Below, piece after piece: positions 17,173 to 28,451 of a stretch of DNA of 64,000 bases (position 1 is its first letter; each line of letters starts with the position of its first letter). The stretch comes from Oscheius sp. JU75 (taxonomy: Eukaryota > Nematoda > Chromadorea > Rhabditida > Rhabditidae): NCBI GenBank assembly GCA_037178855.1, contig JASJZC010000002.1, positions 2,046,001 to 2,110,000 of the forward strand, in the 5' to 3' direction. The notes beneath the pieces were generated by a model. That model was given only the letters and a program-made list of their open reading frames with translations, searched no databases and was not told the DNA's origin. A program made the position numbers and the translations under genes.

Positions 17173-18137
17173 GAGACGAGGCCTTAAAGAACTTTCTTTT
17201 CATTTTCTACTTTAGAAAGGGGGCACTATCTATGCAGCTGGTTCCTCCTCCTTTCTTTCCTGAAATTTCCTCTCTTTCACTGGGCTACAGTTTCTTGCTA
17301 GCACTTTGTTGGGAAATAGGATAGAAAGACAGTTTGATAGAATTGCCTGGGTGATATAGAGGGTAGGAAGTTACAGAACAGTGAACGTCACAAAGCACTC
17401 TTATGCTGAAAAACCTTAAAGTGGTTGTGATTAAAAAATTAACCCATGACATTTGCCGTGGGCTTCCAAAAATTGTTCTTGGAGTCTCTATGCAGAGGCT
17501 CTGGAACCATTATGCAATGTGCCGATGAGATATCCAACAGCAATGGGGTCACTCGAGCAGCACACCGAGACAATACGGGTGAGACTTCAAATTGCGGTCA
17601 TCCGGTAGAAAAGGGCTTTTTGAGGCAGCAACTGGACTTTTGGGTATCAACGAACAGTCAAGTTGACCTGATCCCGATTACCCATCCGTGGCTGAAAAAA
17701 CAATAACAAAGGGATTGCAATGGTGTAACGTTAGTTGAGATCCGGATTTGAATTCACGCATACATTCCTGTAATCATATGGACTGTCTCTGTCTTGCTCT
17801 GCCTTTCTCATTGCTAACTGGTTCGATCCAAGAGGGAAAGGGGAAACTGTTTACCAAGGACTGCAGTAGGAGAACTGCACGTTCTGTTTACCTGCTGAAA
17901 GATCGCGACTTTTTGAACACCGCTACCAACGCGCAGATTAATTGATCCCCAGTCTCCGCTGTAACTCCTACCGACTGTGCCTCATATATTTGCAGATTTA
18001 CATCCTTCTCGGGGTTCTCATCCCATCACTTTCCTTATCAGGTGCGGGGAGAAGGACAGTCTTTCTTCTTTCTATCACGACTCACTGTCTTTTTTATTTT
18101 TCACTATTTCTGCATCTTAACTTCACTGATTGTTTAC
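17173..18137. other. Intergenic, no gene seen
   Basis: An 86-codon open stretch at 17446-17706 has no splice context, no recognisable motif and no start signal, so I do not call it. The rest is unremarkable. The 3' end of the first lectin gene lies at its right border. Confidence 0.5.
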
Positions 18138-19071
18138 TTATGACAGTTTGGTGATCGTCGCAGAGAAGCCCTCATGTTCCACTTGGTGGTCAGTAATGAA
18201 CATCAGCATAGCCTCAGTGTTGTTGACTACGAGGCTGAATGGAGTCTCATATTTCCCGGAAAGTCTAAAACGTTTGTCTAGTTTTGAATCATTGTTAAAC
18301 TGACGTATGATAAGGCCATTGGTTGTTTGGATTTCCGTAAAATACCAGTTTGTCATGGTGCTTTTGGGTCTCGAAGTAGTCAAAGGTGAACAGAAATGGG
18401 CCTTCGCTGAAGAAATAAGCACAGTTCTCATTGGATCCGTACTTGCCGGGGTAGTTCATTGAAGTTATCTAAGAACGTAGCTATTAAATGTCTCTTCTCG
18501 ACTTACGGTTATCGGTGGCTGAAGGACTTGGGGGGCACCACAGTTGGCTTTTATCGCTGATGTTGATACTATACTAACAGTACTCTGGCCACAACTGGGA
18601 GCGGGAATCCCACAGACAAAACCCATTTTCTCGTTACAGTCCACACTGATCCACTTGCCAGCAAGCAATCCCACCGTTCCCAGCATCACACACCTTCCAA
18701 TCGACGGCATGGCCAGTCCTCCATAGAAGAACTTTGACATGTTTGCTGCTAGCCCAGATTCTGCCACACAATTCTTGGACGAATAGCACACAAAGCCCAG
18801 GTAGAGACTTTCAAAGTTGTAGCTGCTTGCGTTGCTGATGATTGCTGCATCAATACCGAGATCATCGTGAGAGGCTAGGGTAGCATTGCGATTGCGACAA
18901 GCTTGCTCAGCCTGGGAATGAATCTTGTACTCGGTGTCGATCTGAATTCGATTTTAGAAAACTGGGAGGTACTAGTACCATCCAGCAGTAGTCATTGGTT
19001 AGAGTGAAACCTAGGGGACAGGTGGCGGAGGCTTGGTAAACTAGTATGGTTAGCACAGCGAGGAAGAACAT
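18138..19071 (-). CDS. C-type lectin with C-terminal CUB domain (A)
   Basis: Minus-strand exons 19071-18979, 18941-18507, 18468-18346 and 18299-18138 join in phase (813 nt, 270 aa). The start gives a signal peptide (MFFLAVLTILVYQ). Residues about 20-150 form a CLECT domain: CPLGF, DYCWM, ACRNRNATLA, LAGKWISVDC and MGFVCG carry the conserved cysteines. A CUB domain follows (ITSMNYPGKYGSNENCAYF near its start, HEGFSATITKLS at the end). Such secreted proteins are usually intestinal or immune-related in nematodes. The 46-bp intron at 18300-18345 is an inference: without it the CUB domain is shifted by one base and ends early, so the alternative reading is a frameshift. It is the downstream member of a three-gene tandem array. 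Confidence 0.8.
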
Positions 19072-19120
19072 TGCTAGCTGTGTCACTCGTGGTTTGAAGA
19101 CTCTTCCTTAAATATGGGTC

Positions 19121-19210
19121 TGCATTGTTATCACTCCTTCTTGCGCAAGATTTTTTACTCCTTTTCTCACCGGAAGTTCTTATCGATGTCCTGATTCATT
19201 TATAGAGAAG
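19121..19210 (-). promoter_or_regulatory. Promoter block of lectin A, shared with lectin B
   Basis: On the minus strand this block carries CGATAAG (19178-19184) and GTGATAAC (19127-19134), both GATA-type sites, and CTTCCGGTGAGAAAAGGAGT. The same string in the same order recurs upstream of lectin B at 20470-20550. GATA sites fit intestinal expression through ELT-2-like factors, which is inference from other nematodes. Confidence 0.5.
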
Positions 19211-19380
19211 GGTAAAGTAACAAAGACAGAGACATGTTAAGGGAAGAGGCGTTCTAGTTGTTGAGGTTTGAGAGAGGGACGGGTAGCGAGAACGGGACAT
19301 CGAACCTCACTTTAACTTCGAGCAAGGAGGAGGTCGTGAATGAGGCATGCGCTCAAAAGTTAAAAAGTTGTTTCAAGTAT

Positions 19381-20420
19381 TTATTCGGACAGTTTAGTAA
19401 CAAATGCGGAAAACCCCCTGTGATAAGAGTTAGGGCCTGACGTGAATAGCAAGACAGCCTCAGAAGAGTCAATTCTATTCATGTGAGGAGTTTTCAGTGA
19501 GCCGGCGAACCTAAACTTTAATTATAATCTTCCTCAAATAGTCATTTTACCTGTGAGTCACTTCTTTCATATCAAAACTATTATAGACTTCGAGTTTTTC
19601 GGGTTTGAGGAACTTATACTTATTTGGATTTTCCGTTTGAAAATCGAAAAACGTGAGCAAGAATGGACCTCCAGTGAAAAAATAGGCGCATGTTTGATTG
19701 TCGTCGTAGGAATTGGGGTAGTTCGGAGAGGTGATCTGAACAAATGATTTTCTAGAATCCCTGCCACTGTCTTTTTGTCTCTCTGTCTCTCTGACTCCCG
19801 GTCTTCTTGTCTCTCTCTCTCGTTGTCTGTCACTGTTACTGTCATATTACACTCTGACTCACAATCATCGGCGGATAAAGACGTTTAGGAGATCCGCAAT
19901 GGGACCTTGGTAGAATTGCCATCGTACTTTCGGGACTACGTCCGCACCAAGCAGGCCGAAATCCGCAGACAAATGCCATTTTCTTATAGCAATCCACGCT
20001 GATCCACTTTCCGGCTAGTGTCCCTGCAGTCATCATCATAGTACACTCTCCGATAGACGGTACAGGTGCTCCTGCATAAAATAATCTTGACATGTTCATC
20101 GTTATAGGTGGACACTTGTCATAATTACAACTGTATCCAGTATACAGGTGTCCATAACTGCTCCCATTTCGGACAATTGCTGTCGTGATCGCAGGGTCAT
20201 CGTAGAATGCGAGAGTTGCACCACGCTCACGACAAGCCTTGTCAGCATCAAAATGGTCTTTAGGCCTCCCTGGCTCGATCTAGAATTGGCCATGAGAAAG
20301 GGTCAAAAGTTCCCCAACCATCCAGCAGTAGTCATTAGTATTGTGAAATCCTGGGGGACAGGTGGCGGGGGAGGAAGAAATGGGGGAGACTGTCAGAACC
20401 GTGAAGAAGAGGAAGAACAT
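19381..20420 (-). CDS. C-type lectin with C-terminal CUB domain (B)
   Basis: Minus-strand exons 20420-20319, 20279-19863, 19735-19551 and 19510-19381 join in phase (834 nt, 277 aa). The product starts with a signal peptide (MFFLFFTVLTV), then CPPGF and DYCWM open the CLECT domain, which continues with ACRERGATLAFYDDP, LAGKWISVDC and MAFVCG. The CUB domain runs from ITSPNYPNSY through CAYFF to RGFSAFVTKLSE. Exon boundaries fall at the same places as in lectin A. The 39-bp first intron has a weak GTTGGG donor. Like its neighbours it lacks the EPN/QPD sugar-binding tripeptide and WND, so calcium-dependent sugar binding is doubtful. Confidence 0.85.
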
Positions 20421-20469
20421 TGCTAGCTCTGTCACTCCTGTTTGGACGACCACGTCTTTTGTATGTGTT

Positions 20470-20550
20470 GTTATCAGTTCCTCTTGCACAAGATTTTTTA
20501 CTCCTTTTCTCACCGGAAGTTTCTATCGATGTTCTGATTCATTCCTTGAA
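20470..20550 (-). promoter_or_regulatory. Promoter block of lectin B
   Basis: This contains CTGATAAC about 50 bases before the ATG and then AAGATTTTTTACTCCTTTTC with CACCGGAAGTT on the plus strand, matching the block before lectin A over roughly 70 bases. It shows that the tandem duplication included the proximal promoter. The second GATA site of A (CGATAAG) is CGATAGAA here. Confidence 0.5.
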
Positions 20551-20885
20551 GGGTAAATGATGGAAATAACAAAAGCTTTTTGACTAACATAAGGACCAGG
20601 CAAACTTGGCAATATCGTACATATTGCTCTGGGCATTTCACACGGCGCGGTATACTGTACTTCTTCCCTTTCCCACGCTGAATACACTCTCCTTCCTTCT
20701 GAACACGGATTTCGAGACAGTGTTGCGCAAAAAGCGGGGCCAGATGTGTCACATCTGCGCAGCTCCCACCCTCTCTTTCTTTCCGTCTTAACATTGCAGT
20801 ATAGCTCCGGAATCGTACAGTTTCCAACATTTTCACTGTCCACTGTCTCTGTCTCTCTATACACTTGTCCAAAACCTTTTATCGA

Positions 20886-21455
20886 CTATCCAACAGCAGC
20901 GTACCCACAAACAAAAGCCATTTTCTCATTACAATTCGCACTGATCCATTTCCCAGCCAGTACCCCCACAGTCATCATCATGGTACACCTTCCCGTAGAC
21001 GGTGTAGGTGCTCCGTAGAAAAATTTCGAGCTGTTTGTTATGGAACCAGTGTCAGTCTCACATTCTTCTTTCGAATGACACTTAAGGCCGACCCAGAGAT
21101 TTGTATGATTCTTAGCAGATGAGACGATGGCGTTGTTTACTTCTGGATCGTCATAGACTGCCAAGGTGGCTGCTCGATCTCGACAGGCCTGGTTGGCATG
21201 ATAGTGGGTATATTCTTCTGTGTCAATCTGAACATGCTTAATGGGTCTTAAGAGACAGAGCAATAGAGAGGTAGAGAGACACAGAGACAGAGAGACAGGG
21301 AGACCGTAAGGACTTACCATCCAACAATAGCCACGAATTAACGTGTAGCCCTGATTGCAAACCAGAGGGGTAGTGAAAATTCGCCGTCGGTGGAGTACTG
21401 ACCATAAGTTCTGGGGAAAAAGTAGTGCTAGCAAGGTGGATAGTAAGAAGAACAT
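20886..21455 (-). CDS. C-type lectin without CUB domain (C)
   Basis: Exons 21455-21318 and 21227-20886 join in phase (480 nt, 159 aa). I chose the ATG at 21455, which begins a good signal peptide (MFFLLSTLLALLF); an in-frame ATG at 21482 would add nine residues. CLECT features are CNQGYT, GYCWM, ACRDRAATLAVYDDP, LWVGLKC, LAGKWISANC and MAFVCG. The stop comes right after the last CLECT cysteine, so the CUB domain of its neighbours is missing here. A cysteine-containing open stretch at 20523-20864 could be a remnant of a 3' exon reached from a GTACGC donor at FVCG, but I could not make a convincing join. Confidence 0.75.
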   Translation of the reverse strand: MFFLLSTLLALLFPQNLWSVLHRRRIFTTPLVCNQGYTLIRGYCWMVSPYGLPVSLSLCLSTSLLLCLLRPIKHVQIDTEEYTHYHANQACRDRAATLAVYDDPEVNNAIVSSAKNHTNLWVGLKCHSKEECETDTGSITNSSKFFYGAPTPSTGRCTMMMTVGVLAGKWISANCNEKMAFVCGYAAVG

Positions 21456-21482
21456 TCGTAGGCCAGTGTTTCTTATCACCAC

Positions 21483-23752
21483 GCAGTGTTTTTAAAGTTC
21501 CTTTGCACAGTTTGTTTACATTTTTTATCAGGGCTAATATTAGTTTGAAGTTGAGCAGACTAATAAAAAGGGTTCTTTGCGATTTTCTTTCAAGACCAAG
21601 CTGGATTACTTTCAGAAACCCATTCCATGCCTAACTTTGCTGAATTTCAATGAACCATCAGACAATGCTGTCATTATTCTTTTCGATTTCTTTCTCTCCC
21701 TTCCAGTGATTTGTGTCTGCACATTTTACGACTAGGCGAAATGACACGGAAGAGAGAGTCAGAGAGACAGGCTGGGAGGTATAATGACAGCGCCAGTAGC
21801 AGGATTAATGGGTCAAATGAAACTAATGATGGACGAAATGAAGACGACGCCACCTGAATTTAACTGGGCTCTGGTAAAAACGTGGAAATGGTCTGTCTCG
21901 CAGTCTCTCTCTATCTCTCTCTTTGTCCCTCTATTTCCCAGACGCTCTTACTCTTGCCACTGATCCTGAGATCTTTCGCTAGACTACTTTGAGTTCAGAC
22001 TCCTCTCCCATTAATTAGTCTCATCCAGGGCCATTTTCCCACGACCTCGTCCAGACAGTCTCCCGCTATGCCTAAGTTTTGGCGCCAAAAGTGGCCACAC
22101 ACTCACCCCGTGTGAGATCGAACCTTCCCGATACGGCTCTGTCTCTCTACACGTGTCCTTCCTTGTCTATAACCTTCTTCTCTCCCTCTTTTTTTCTCTC
22201 TCCAGGGGTTTGCAGGTTTTAAATTGGCGCGCAAATGCTCTCTGTGACTCCCTCTGGAAGAGGCGGTGTGTGCGGAGAGAGAGAGGCCAGAGAGAGATTT
22301 GTGTGCCGGAGAGAGCAGGCCGAGCGAAGGAGGGTGTCGGGGGAGACCCGCAGCAGCTGGCGAACAAAGAAAGTGCCCGGCCCCGACGTTGTGCCTTTCT
22401 CAAACCCCCTCTCCTCCGAGAGTCTTGTTCCTAGCACAGCAGTCAAATGACTCTCCCGGGATCTGGAATCACGTGTTTTCTGTCTCACCGTACTGTCTAG
22501 GAAAGAACCTATTTTTAGACTTTTGTAAAGTTTGGTAAAAGCACTTTTCCAGTACCAAGTTTGGAGTTTGTAGCCTGGTGAAACCCGTACTGTCTACGGT
22601 TCTCACTTTGTAGTCATTTTCACCCGTACTGTATAAGGGACAGTCTAAATTGAGACTTTACTCACCTTTCAAACAAGGGATAATCACTTTTCCTCTTCCA
22701 ACATTCTAAAGTGTAGTCTGTGTAACCTATACTCTCCAGGGGGTCTCTTCGTTTTAACTCATTCTCACTCATATTGTCTGACAAGGTGGTCTCTTGGTAC
22801 TGGTTCTCATCTCTCTTTAGGGTTCAGGTCTGGTCTGAAGTTTACTCGCTATAAAAAGAATTGCCTCTTTCCCCTGGTGTCATGTTTGGAACTGTAGTCT
22901 ATGTAACCTGCACTCTCCAGAAGATCTCCTAGTTTCACCTCTACTGTCAGTTTGCCTTTTGATTTTCAGGAAGCTCTGTAAATGAAACAGCAGAGTTTTC
23001 AAGGTGCCTAGTTCGAGCTCGTAGCTTCTAAACGTTCGTACTGTATTGACTGGACCATTGCTTGTCTGTACTCGTACTATTTAGGAATCTCTCTTTTTGT
23101 TTTGAACGTTTTCTCACGTCGCACTTCCAAAAATGCAAATTTTTGGGAATGTCCATAACTCATTGCCTCTGGAAACGATCTGGCTGTCTAACTATCTATT
23201 TGCCCTGTACTATCGGAGTGCCTTCTTACCAAAAGATACTGAAACTTTTGCATACACTAAACACTGTTTCATAGAATCAGAACCAGACATCGGGGATGGA
23301 TAAGAGCCCAGAAATGCTGAGAAATCCTCACGTACACGTGGAATCCTCAAAGCCGATAAGTTTTCTTGGTCTTTTTTCTTGTAGGCTATGGACACAACTG
23401 CTATCTTACAGAATCTCCTTAAACCACCGAATGAATGGTTTTTTAAAGTCACAGTTCAAGATCCCGGTCCCTGCTTAAGTGTAGTTCTTAAATTTCTCAA
23501 AAGTTTGACGGATATCTTTTAGTAAAAGATTCGAATAGCAAATCTGTCAATTTGACCTGTACCCCTCCAGTTTTTCCACATTTTGTCTCTCTATTCTCGG
23601 GGTCACGCCAATTTACGACCACGTAACTTCGGCTCGTGTTGCTCCACGCGTGGGAACTTCCCACGTTTCTCATCGCTTATCCTCTGTTTTGTTTTCTTTT
23701 TTTCTGTTTCCTTCTATTCGGGACTAATCACAAAAGAATTTTCAGCTATGAC
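21483..23752. other. Intergenic, promoter side of lectin C and DNAJC14-like gene
   Basis: No exon is convincing. The minus strand just left holds CTGATAAAA (21525-21532), a GATA site for lectin C. The segment 22150-22440 is rich in GAGAGAG/CTCTCTC like the region before gpb-1. From 22480 to 23060 there are repeated, decayed copies of a motif close to CCCGTACTGTCT (22487, 22584, 22623, 23037) spaced tens of bases apart. Confidence 0.5.
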
Positions 23753-26700
23753 ATGACGTCGTGGTCAAATTCTGTAGAAGATCCAGAAAAGCATTTCTTA
23801 GGAAATTTATTGGACGATGAGACGAGTTTCAGTGCGTCACCACCACCGAGAGGTTTGCTTTTTTTATTAATTTAGCCCTTTAAAATACTTTAAATGCCAA
23901 ATACGAACATATTTTTTCGGCAGATGACGCCAAAACAGCAAGCTTATGCCATGATGACCTTTGGAATAGGCAGCAGTAATCAAAAAGTTTTGGCGCCAAT
24001 ATGGCCTTTTTGAATTGAACTGAAAAAACCTCTGGAAAATGTTTGAGAAGTCTTTTGTTAAAGATAAAAACTTTTCGGAGACTTGGGAATCGAACCCCAG
24101 ATCTTTGGATGTGTAGTCGGAGCCTAGCCGACTGAGTCACGCAGGTAAAATGCTGTTGTCTCTAACACAGGATACAATACAGAATGCTCGCTTTGAAGCT
24201 GCCGCTATCAAGGTCAAGTTGAAAGCCATCTTTCAGTGTTCACCGACTCCACCATTCCCACCACTTCTGTGATCAGCAGCGTGGGTCCGATCCTAGCTTC
24301 CACCGATGGTCCGAGTCGTCACTGGCCCGAACCGCCGCCTCCCTATACCCCTAACGTAAGACCTGTCTTTATCCTTCCTGTTATGGGATTGGTTCAGAAG
24401 CAGTCACCTCTACCATCACCGTGGGCCCAGGTTGAACAAGCCGCCGAATCCGGCGTTCATTTCAATGATCTGCTTGGACTGAAGGAGCCGTCGACATGGG
24501 GATCGCTGCTGAATTTCTCGGGAGCCGGGTTTGGAGCCAGTGGCTCGCAACAGGTGGGAATTCTGTCTTTTCTCGTTGGAAAGTAGTGGTTTTCAGAAGC
24601 CAACGGAGATCCACCATCATCAGCACACCCACCAACATACTCATGTCCTCCAAGTGGTAAGGTTTTGACTTTGAATTCATACGGACAAAGAGAAGACACT
24701 AGGATCAAAGTAAATGGAAACCTACAGCAAACAACGGAACTTTGTGGCCCCGTGATTACAGTCAGTTAGAGAGGGGAGATATGGCCAATATTGAATCCAG
24801 ATTAGGTCAAGTTAGGGCAAAAAAAACCGTGCGACATGATTCTATTTTTGAAAGATAAAATAGGGACGTTATTCCCCCACAATCAGAATTTCCAATTTTT
24901 GCTATAATTTTTAAGGTTGTAGAGCTGACGATGGGCTTCAACCTTTCTGAACATGCTACAGCTTGAAAAGTAGTCTTGGATCCGGAAGTGGAGGCAGAAG
25001 CTTGCCCTATTTTGGTTCGAACTTCTATCAAGTTTTCCACCTTGAACACGTAATCTAATCGCTAAACACAATTTTGCAAAGTTGTAGCCCTCGATCAACT
25101 CTATAAGATTGCAGAACATTAAGAAGTCCGAAAATGCATTGGTCCACCCGAAAAGCTGGTCAGAAGCCGCGTAACTCTCTGTAACAATTAGTTTTGCTTT
25201 CAAGAGTCGGACAGATCCACATAGACCAAAAACCACTGTCATCTCCTAGGAGGGGATCAGTTGTTCCCCACACAGCCTCTTCCCCTCAATTGTTACACAT
25301 TTTGAGCCCCCCTCTCAGCCACTTGAGAATGTTTTTGTGTCAGCAGGGGTTAGGAAGAGTCACCAATTGCTATTGAGACCAAAATTCATTTTTTCAGATC
25401 AACAAGCACCATTATGGCAGTCCGGACAGTCTGCATTATGATGCCCCACCGGCTCCGTTCTCCAGCGTCGTTAGGAAGGCTGCTACACCCGGTAGGTGAT
25501 CATTTTTGTACACTTTTACCTAAACTTTGTAGAAATCAAGAGACCGACCCATTTGACACCCCATTCGGCTCCAGTAGTACATAAGATGCCCTTCAGTTAC
25601 AGAGACGTTGCTGCAAGGAAGGAAGTTCATTCCAATGGACACAGTCCGACCCAGATCGTGAGTTTTTAACCGAAAACGGCATAAAGACAAACTTTTCCAA
25701 CGAATAGAGATAGTAAATCAAATCTTCAAAAGACTATTTTGAGGCTTCTGTCAGGAAGTTGCAGCGATAGCGTTGTAGCACAAGCAAACTCGGGCGCCGA
25801 TTTCTATTTATGGCGCAGTGCCCAGTAGCGCAATCATTGTCCGTGGGGTCCAGGGTTCGATCCCTTGAAATTTCTTTTGGCCCTTTTTGTTGTGAACCGG
25901 TTATAAGGTTCAGATCCGCAAGGCTACCCCATCTGGCGAGTTGGAGACCAAATTGGAACCTGCCAGGAGCACGGAGTCGATCCCGGCAGAGACTGAGGCC
26001 ATCAGGAATGGAAGTAAGACATCCAGTGATACAGTTTTACGAGAGACAGATCATTTAGAGGACACCAAGACTAAGGCTGACCAAGAGTTCCAAAAGATCT
26101 CGAGGAAGAAGGGCGCGAAGGAGAAGAGAGCCATGAGCGATTCGTCGGCCCCGGTACCAGTGAAGGAGCTCCAGAAGCCGAAAATGGATCTACCAACGAG
26201 ATACCAAGTATTGGAGAAGCTCAGCTCCCCGAAGATTGTGAAGACGGATAGTGTGGACTCGGATGATGCGGTCTTTGCGGCTAAAGGTTAGTGCTTACCA
26301 GGAAGATGCCATCGCTTAGTCTCACCCGTACAGTCTCGGTTAGGTCGGATTGGCCCAGCCGAGACGATACGGATGAGTCAACAGAACTGGAAGCTGCAAT
26401 AAAACATTCCTATGCTCTGCAAAGATGTGGAGTTTTCAGCCGAAAAGATCGAGAAGATCGATGACCCTGATCATTCTCCTCCTCGAGCCAAGAAGAACAT
26501 CATTCCGGAGAGAAAGAAGTCCAGTCAGCCTCCGTCCTCGAAGAAGCGTGCTCCCAGGAAGAGAAATGAGTCGGACAGCTGGATTCTTCGCTTCATTTGT
26601 GAGTTTTTCATCCTATACCGTTACTCAGTTGTACCAAGCCCCCTCCCGTATCATCTCACCAGTCCCTATCACACAATGTTCTCTTCCGTAACGTTTCAAA

Positions 26701-28451
26701 AGTCGTCTATTGCTCACTTTTAGTTGATTGTAGTGACTCTCTCGTACCATCTAGGTCTTCCATTATACAAAATAGTGCTCGTTGTTTCCCTTACCGTCTC
26801 GGTACTAGCCTGTGTCTCAATAGTATCACTTACCTCTTTCTTACCTGATTTCAACAATTGTCTATCCTGACGACCTCCTATACGATATTGACATTTGTCT
26901 GGTTTTCGGTAGTACCAAAAGTCTCTCCCGTATGGTCTCGAGAACTCCTGGGGGCTCAGTAGTACCCTTGCTCACCCGTATCGCTAGGTTTTCAAAAGAG
27001 GAAATTCTAGGGAACTATATCTGCCTCTTCGTCGAAGGACTCCAAGATGGCCTGAAATGGCTTATGGTACTGGTCGTGGACGTCTGTAGTCGTTCCGGGG
27101 AACTTTTCCTCTTCGCTATGCAGAGTGTCTACGAATGTTTCATGGACTTTCTTCATGGCATCGGACAGTATGTCCTCGGCTGTGTGTTGTGAGTTTTTTG
27201 AACCAGGAAATGGTCAGTTATACCCTCAGATCCGTCTTTTACACGTGCCGTCAGCTGAGCCTGCGCCAAATGTTCCTATCCCAACCGACTGACGCAGTAT
27301 GGGGCCTAGATGAAAACATGGCTCTGCCGACAACAAGTGAGGAATTTACTTCTGGGTTCCTTTCCCGTACAGGCTCGGCAGAAAACAAGGAAATTTTTTC
27401 AGCTGAGGAAGCCCTAGAACGTCTACTCCGAGTTCGACGCGTCGATGCCTATGCCATTCTGGGTCTCCGGTCTGACTGTACCGAGGACGAGATTCTGAGA
27501 CATCATGCCCGGCTCCAGACCCTCTTGAACGTGGAGAAGACTCCGATGGAAGGCATGGAGGAGGCCGAGAATCTGGTGGAGACTGCCTTTGCTCTTATTC
27601 AGACACCTGATATGCGCGAGGACTACAATCATCACAACTTTGGAAAGAATTCACTGGTTAGTGGGGAGTCAGAGAGACAGAGAGTCAGGAAATCAGAGAA
27701 GACAGAAAGACAGAGACAGACACAGCAACTTTCAGCATAACGACCTCCTGGATTTTTGGGACACTTTGAGAATGAAAATCGAAGAATCCCGACACACCAT
27801 GCTCTGCGACTGCGGCAAAAGACATGCCAGAATTCCGACTCCGATCAAAGTCAACGAGGCTCGCTACTGCAAGCGCTGCGGAATCAAGCATCCAGCTAGA
27901 CTTGTAAGTTGTTGGACATATGTTTTATTCATTCCACTTGTAGAATGACCTGTGGTGTGAGACTCGCCTCATCGGTCTGGCCTACCTCTATTACACATGC
28001 TCGGATGGAGTCATCTATGACATTTCCGAGTGGGCCAGCTGCGAAGTCAGTTTTGATTTACGGCAAAGAGAGGGATCTGATTTCAGTGTCAAACCAGCTT
28101 CCTGAAACACATGAAACCCAATGCTCACGTGGTACAGTACCGTCTCGTCTCTCCCGGAAATCTGCACATGGACCGTAACACCCAAGCCTTGCAGGACTTT
28201 CTGGAGGACAATAGCTGGGGTGAGTATCTCTGTCTCTTTACCTCTCTATCTCTCTATCTCTCTATCTCTCTGTCTCTCTATCTCTCTGTCTCTCTATCTC
28301 TCTGTGTATGTCTTCTCTGACTCTCATCTTTTCAGCCACCAACAGCGATCCGAAGAACATCCGAGCCAAGGCACAAGCCTATCGACCGATGGAACCTCGC
28401 GACGAGGATCGTTCCCGTCGTGCCGCGAACCGTCGCCAGAAACGCCGATAA
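23753..28451 (+). CDS. DNAJC14-like membrane co-chaperone with degenerate J domain
   Basis: Fourteen exons join in phase (2310 nt, 769 aa): 23753-23852, 24237-24355, 24398-24553, 24597-24656, 25398-25491, 25533-25657, 25914-26286, 26440-26598, 27011-27188, 27230-27656, 27736-27903, 27944-28045, 28087-28219, 28336-28451. Residues 1-390 are low-complexity, with a His-rich patch in exon 4 and a Lys/Glu-rich stretch. Hydrophobic segments at about 397-455 fit the membrane region of DNAJC14. A J-like domain starts near 525 (AYAILGLRSDCTEDEI) but the HPD tripeptide that stimulates Hsp70 is absent. The C-terminal part matches the family: CDCGKRH, RYCKRCGIKHPARL, DLWCETRL, VIYDISEWASC and LQDFLE, ending in a basic tail. 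In mammals this ER protein affects receptor export. The family call is firm; loss of HPD is visible. The 27189-27229 splice is the weakest join. Confidence 0.88.
24071..24143 (-). repeat. tRNA-derived element (SINE head)
   Basis: On the minus strand the sequence TGACTCAGTCGGCTAGG resembles an internal A box and GGGGTTCGATTCCC is a clean B box with pairing T-arm, spaced as in a tRNA. The 5' and 3' ends do not pair as an acceptor stem, so it is not a working tRNA. It lies in the first intron of the DNAJC14-like gene, on the opposite strand. Confidence 0.6.
25811..25872 (+). repeat. tRNA-derived element (SINE head)
   Basis: TGGCGCAGTGCCCAGTAGCGC is A-box-like and AGGGTTCGATCCCT is a B box. The ends do not form an acceptor stem. 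It sits in intron 6 of the DNAJC14-like gene, on the same strand as the gene. Its head differs from that of the other tRNA-like copies, so it may derive from another tRNA. Confidence 0.55.

Noticed and set aside
17446-17706. 86-codon open frame between pseudogene and lectin clusters
   Set aside because: No motif, start context or splice partner.
20523-20864. Cysteine-containing open frame as a separate gene
   Set aside because: Two frames are open over the same stretch, a palindromic repeat related to one near 61,850 lies inside, and no start or partner exon is clear.
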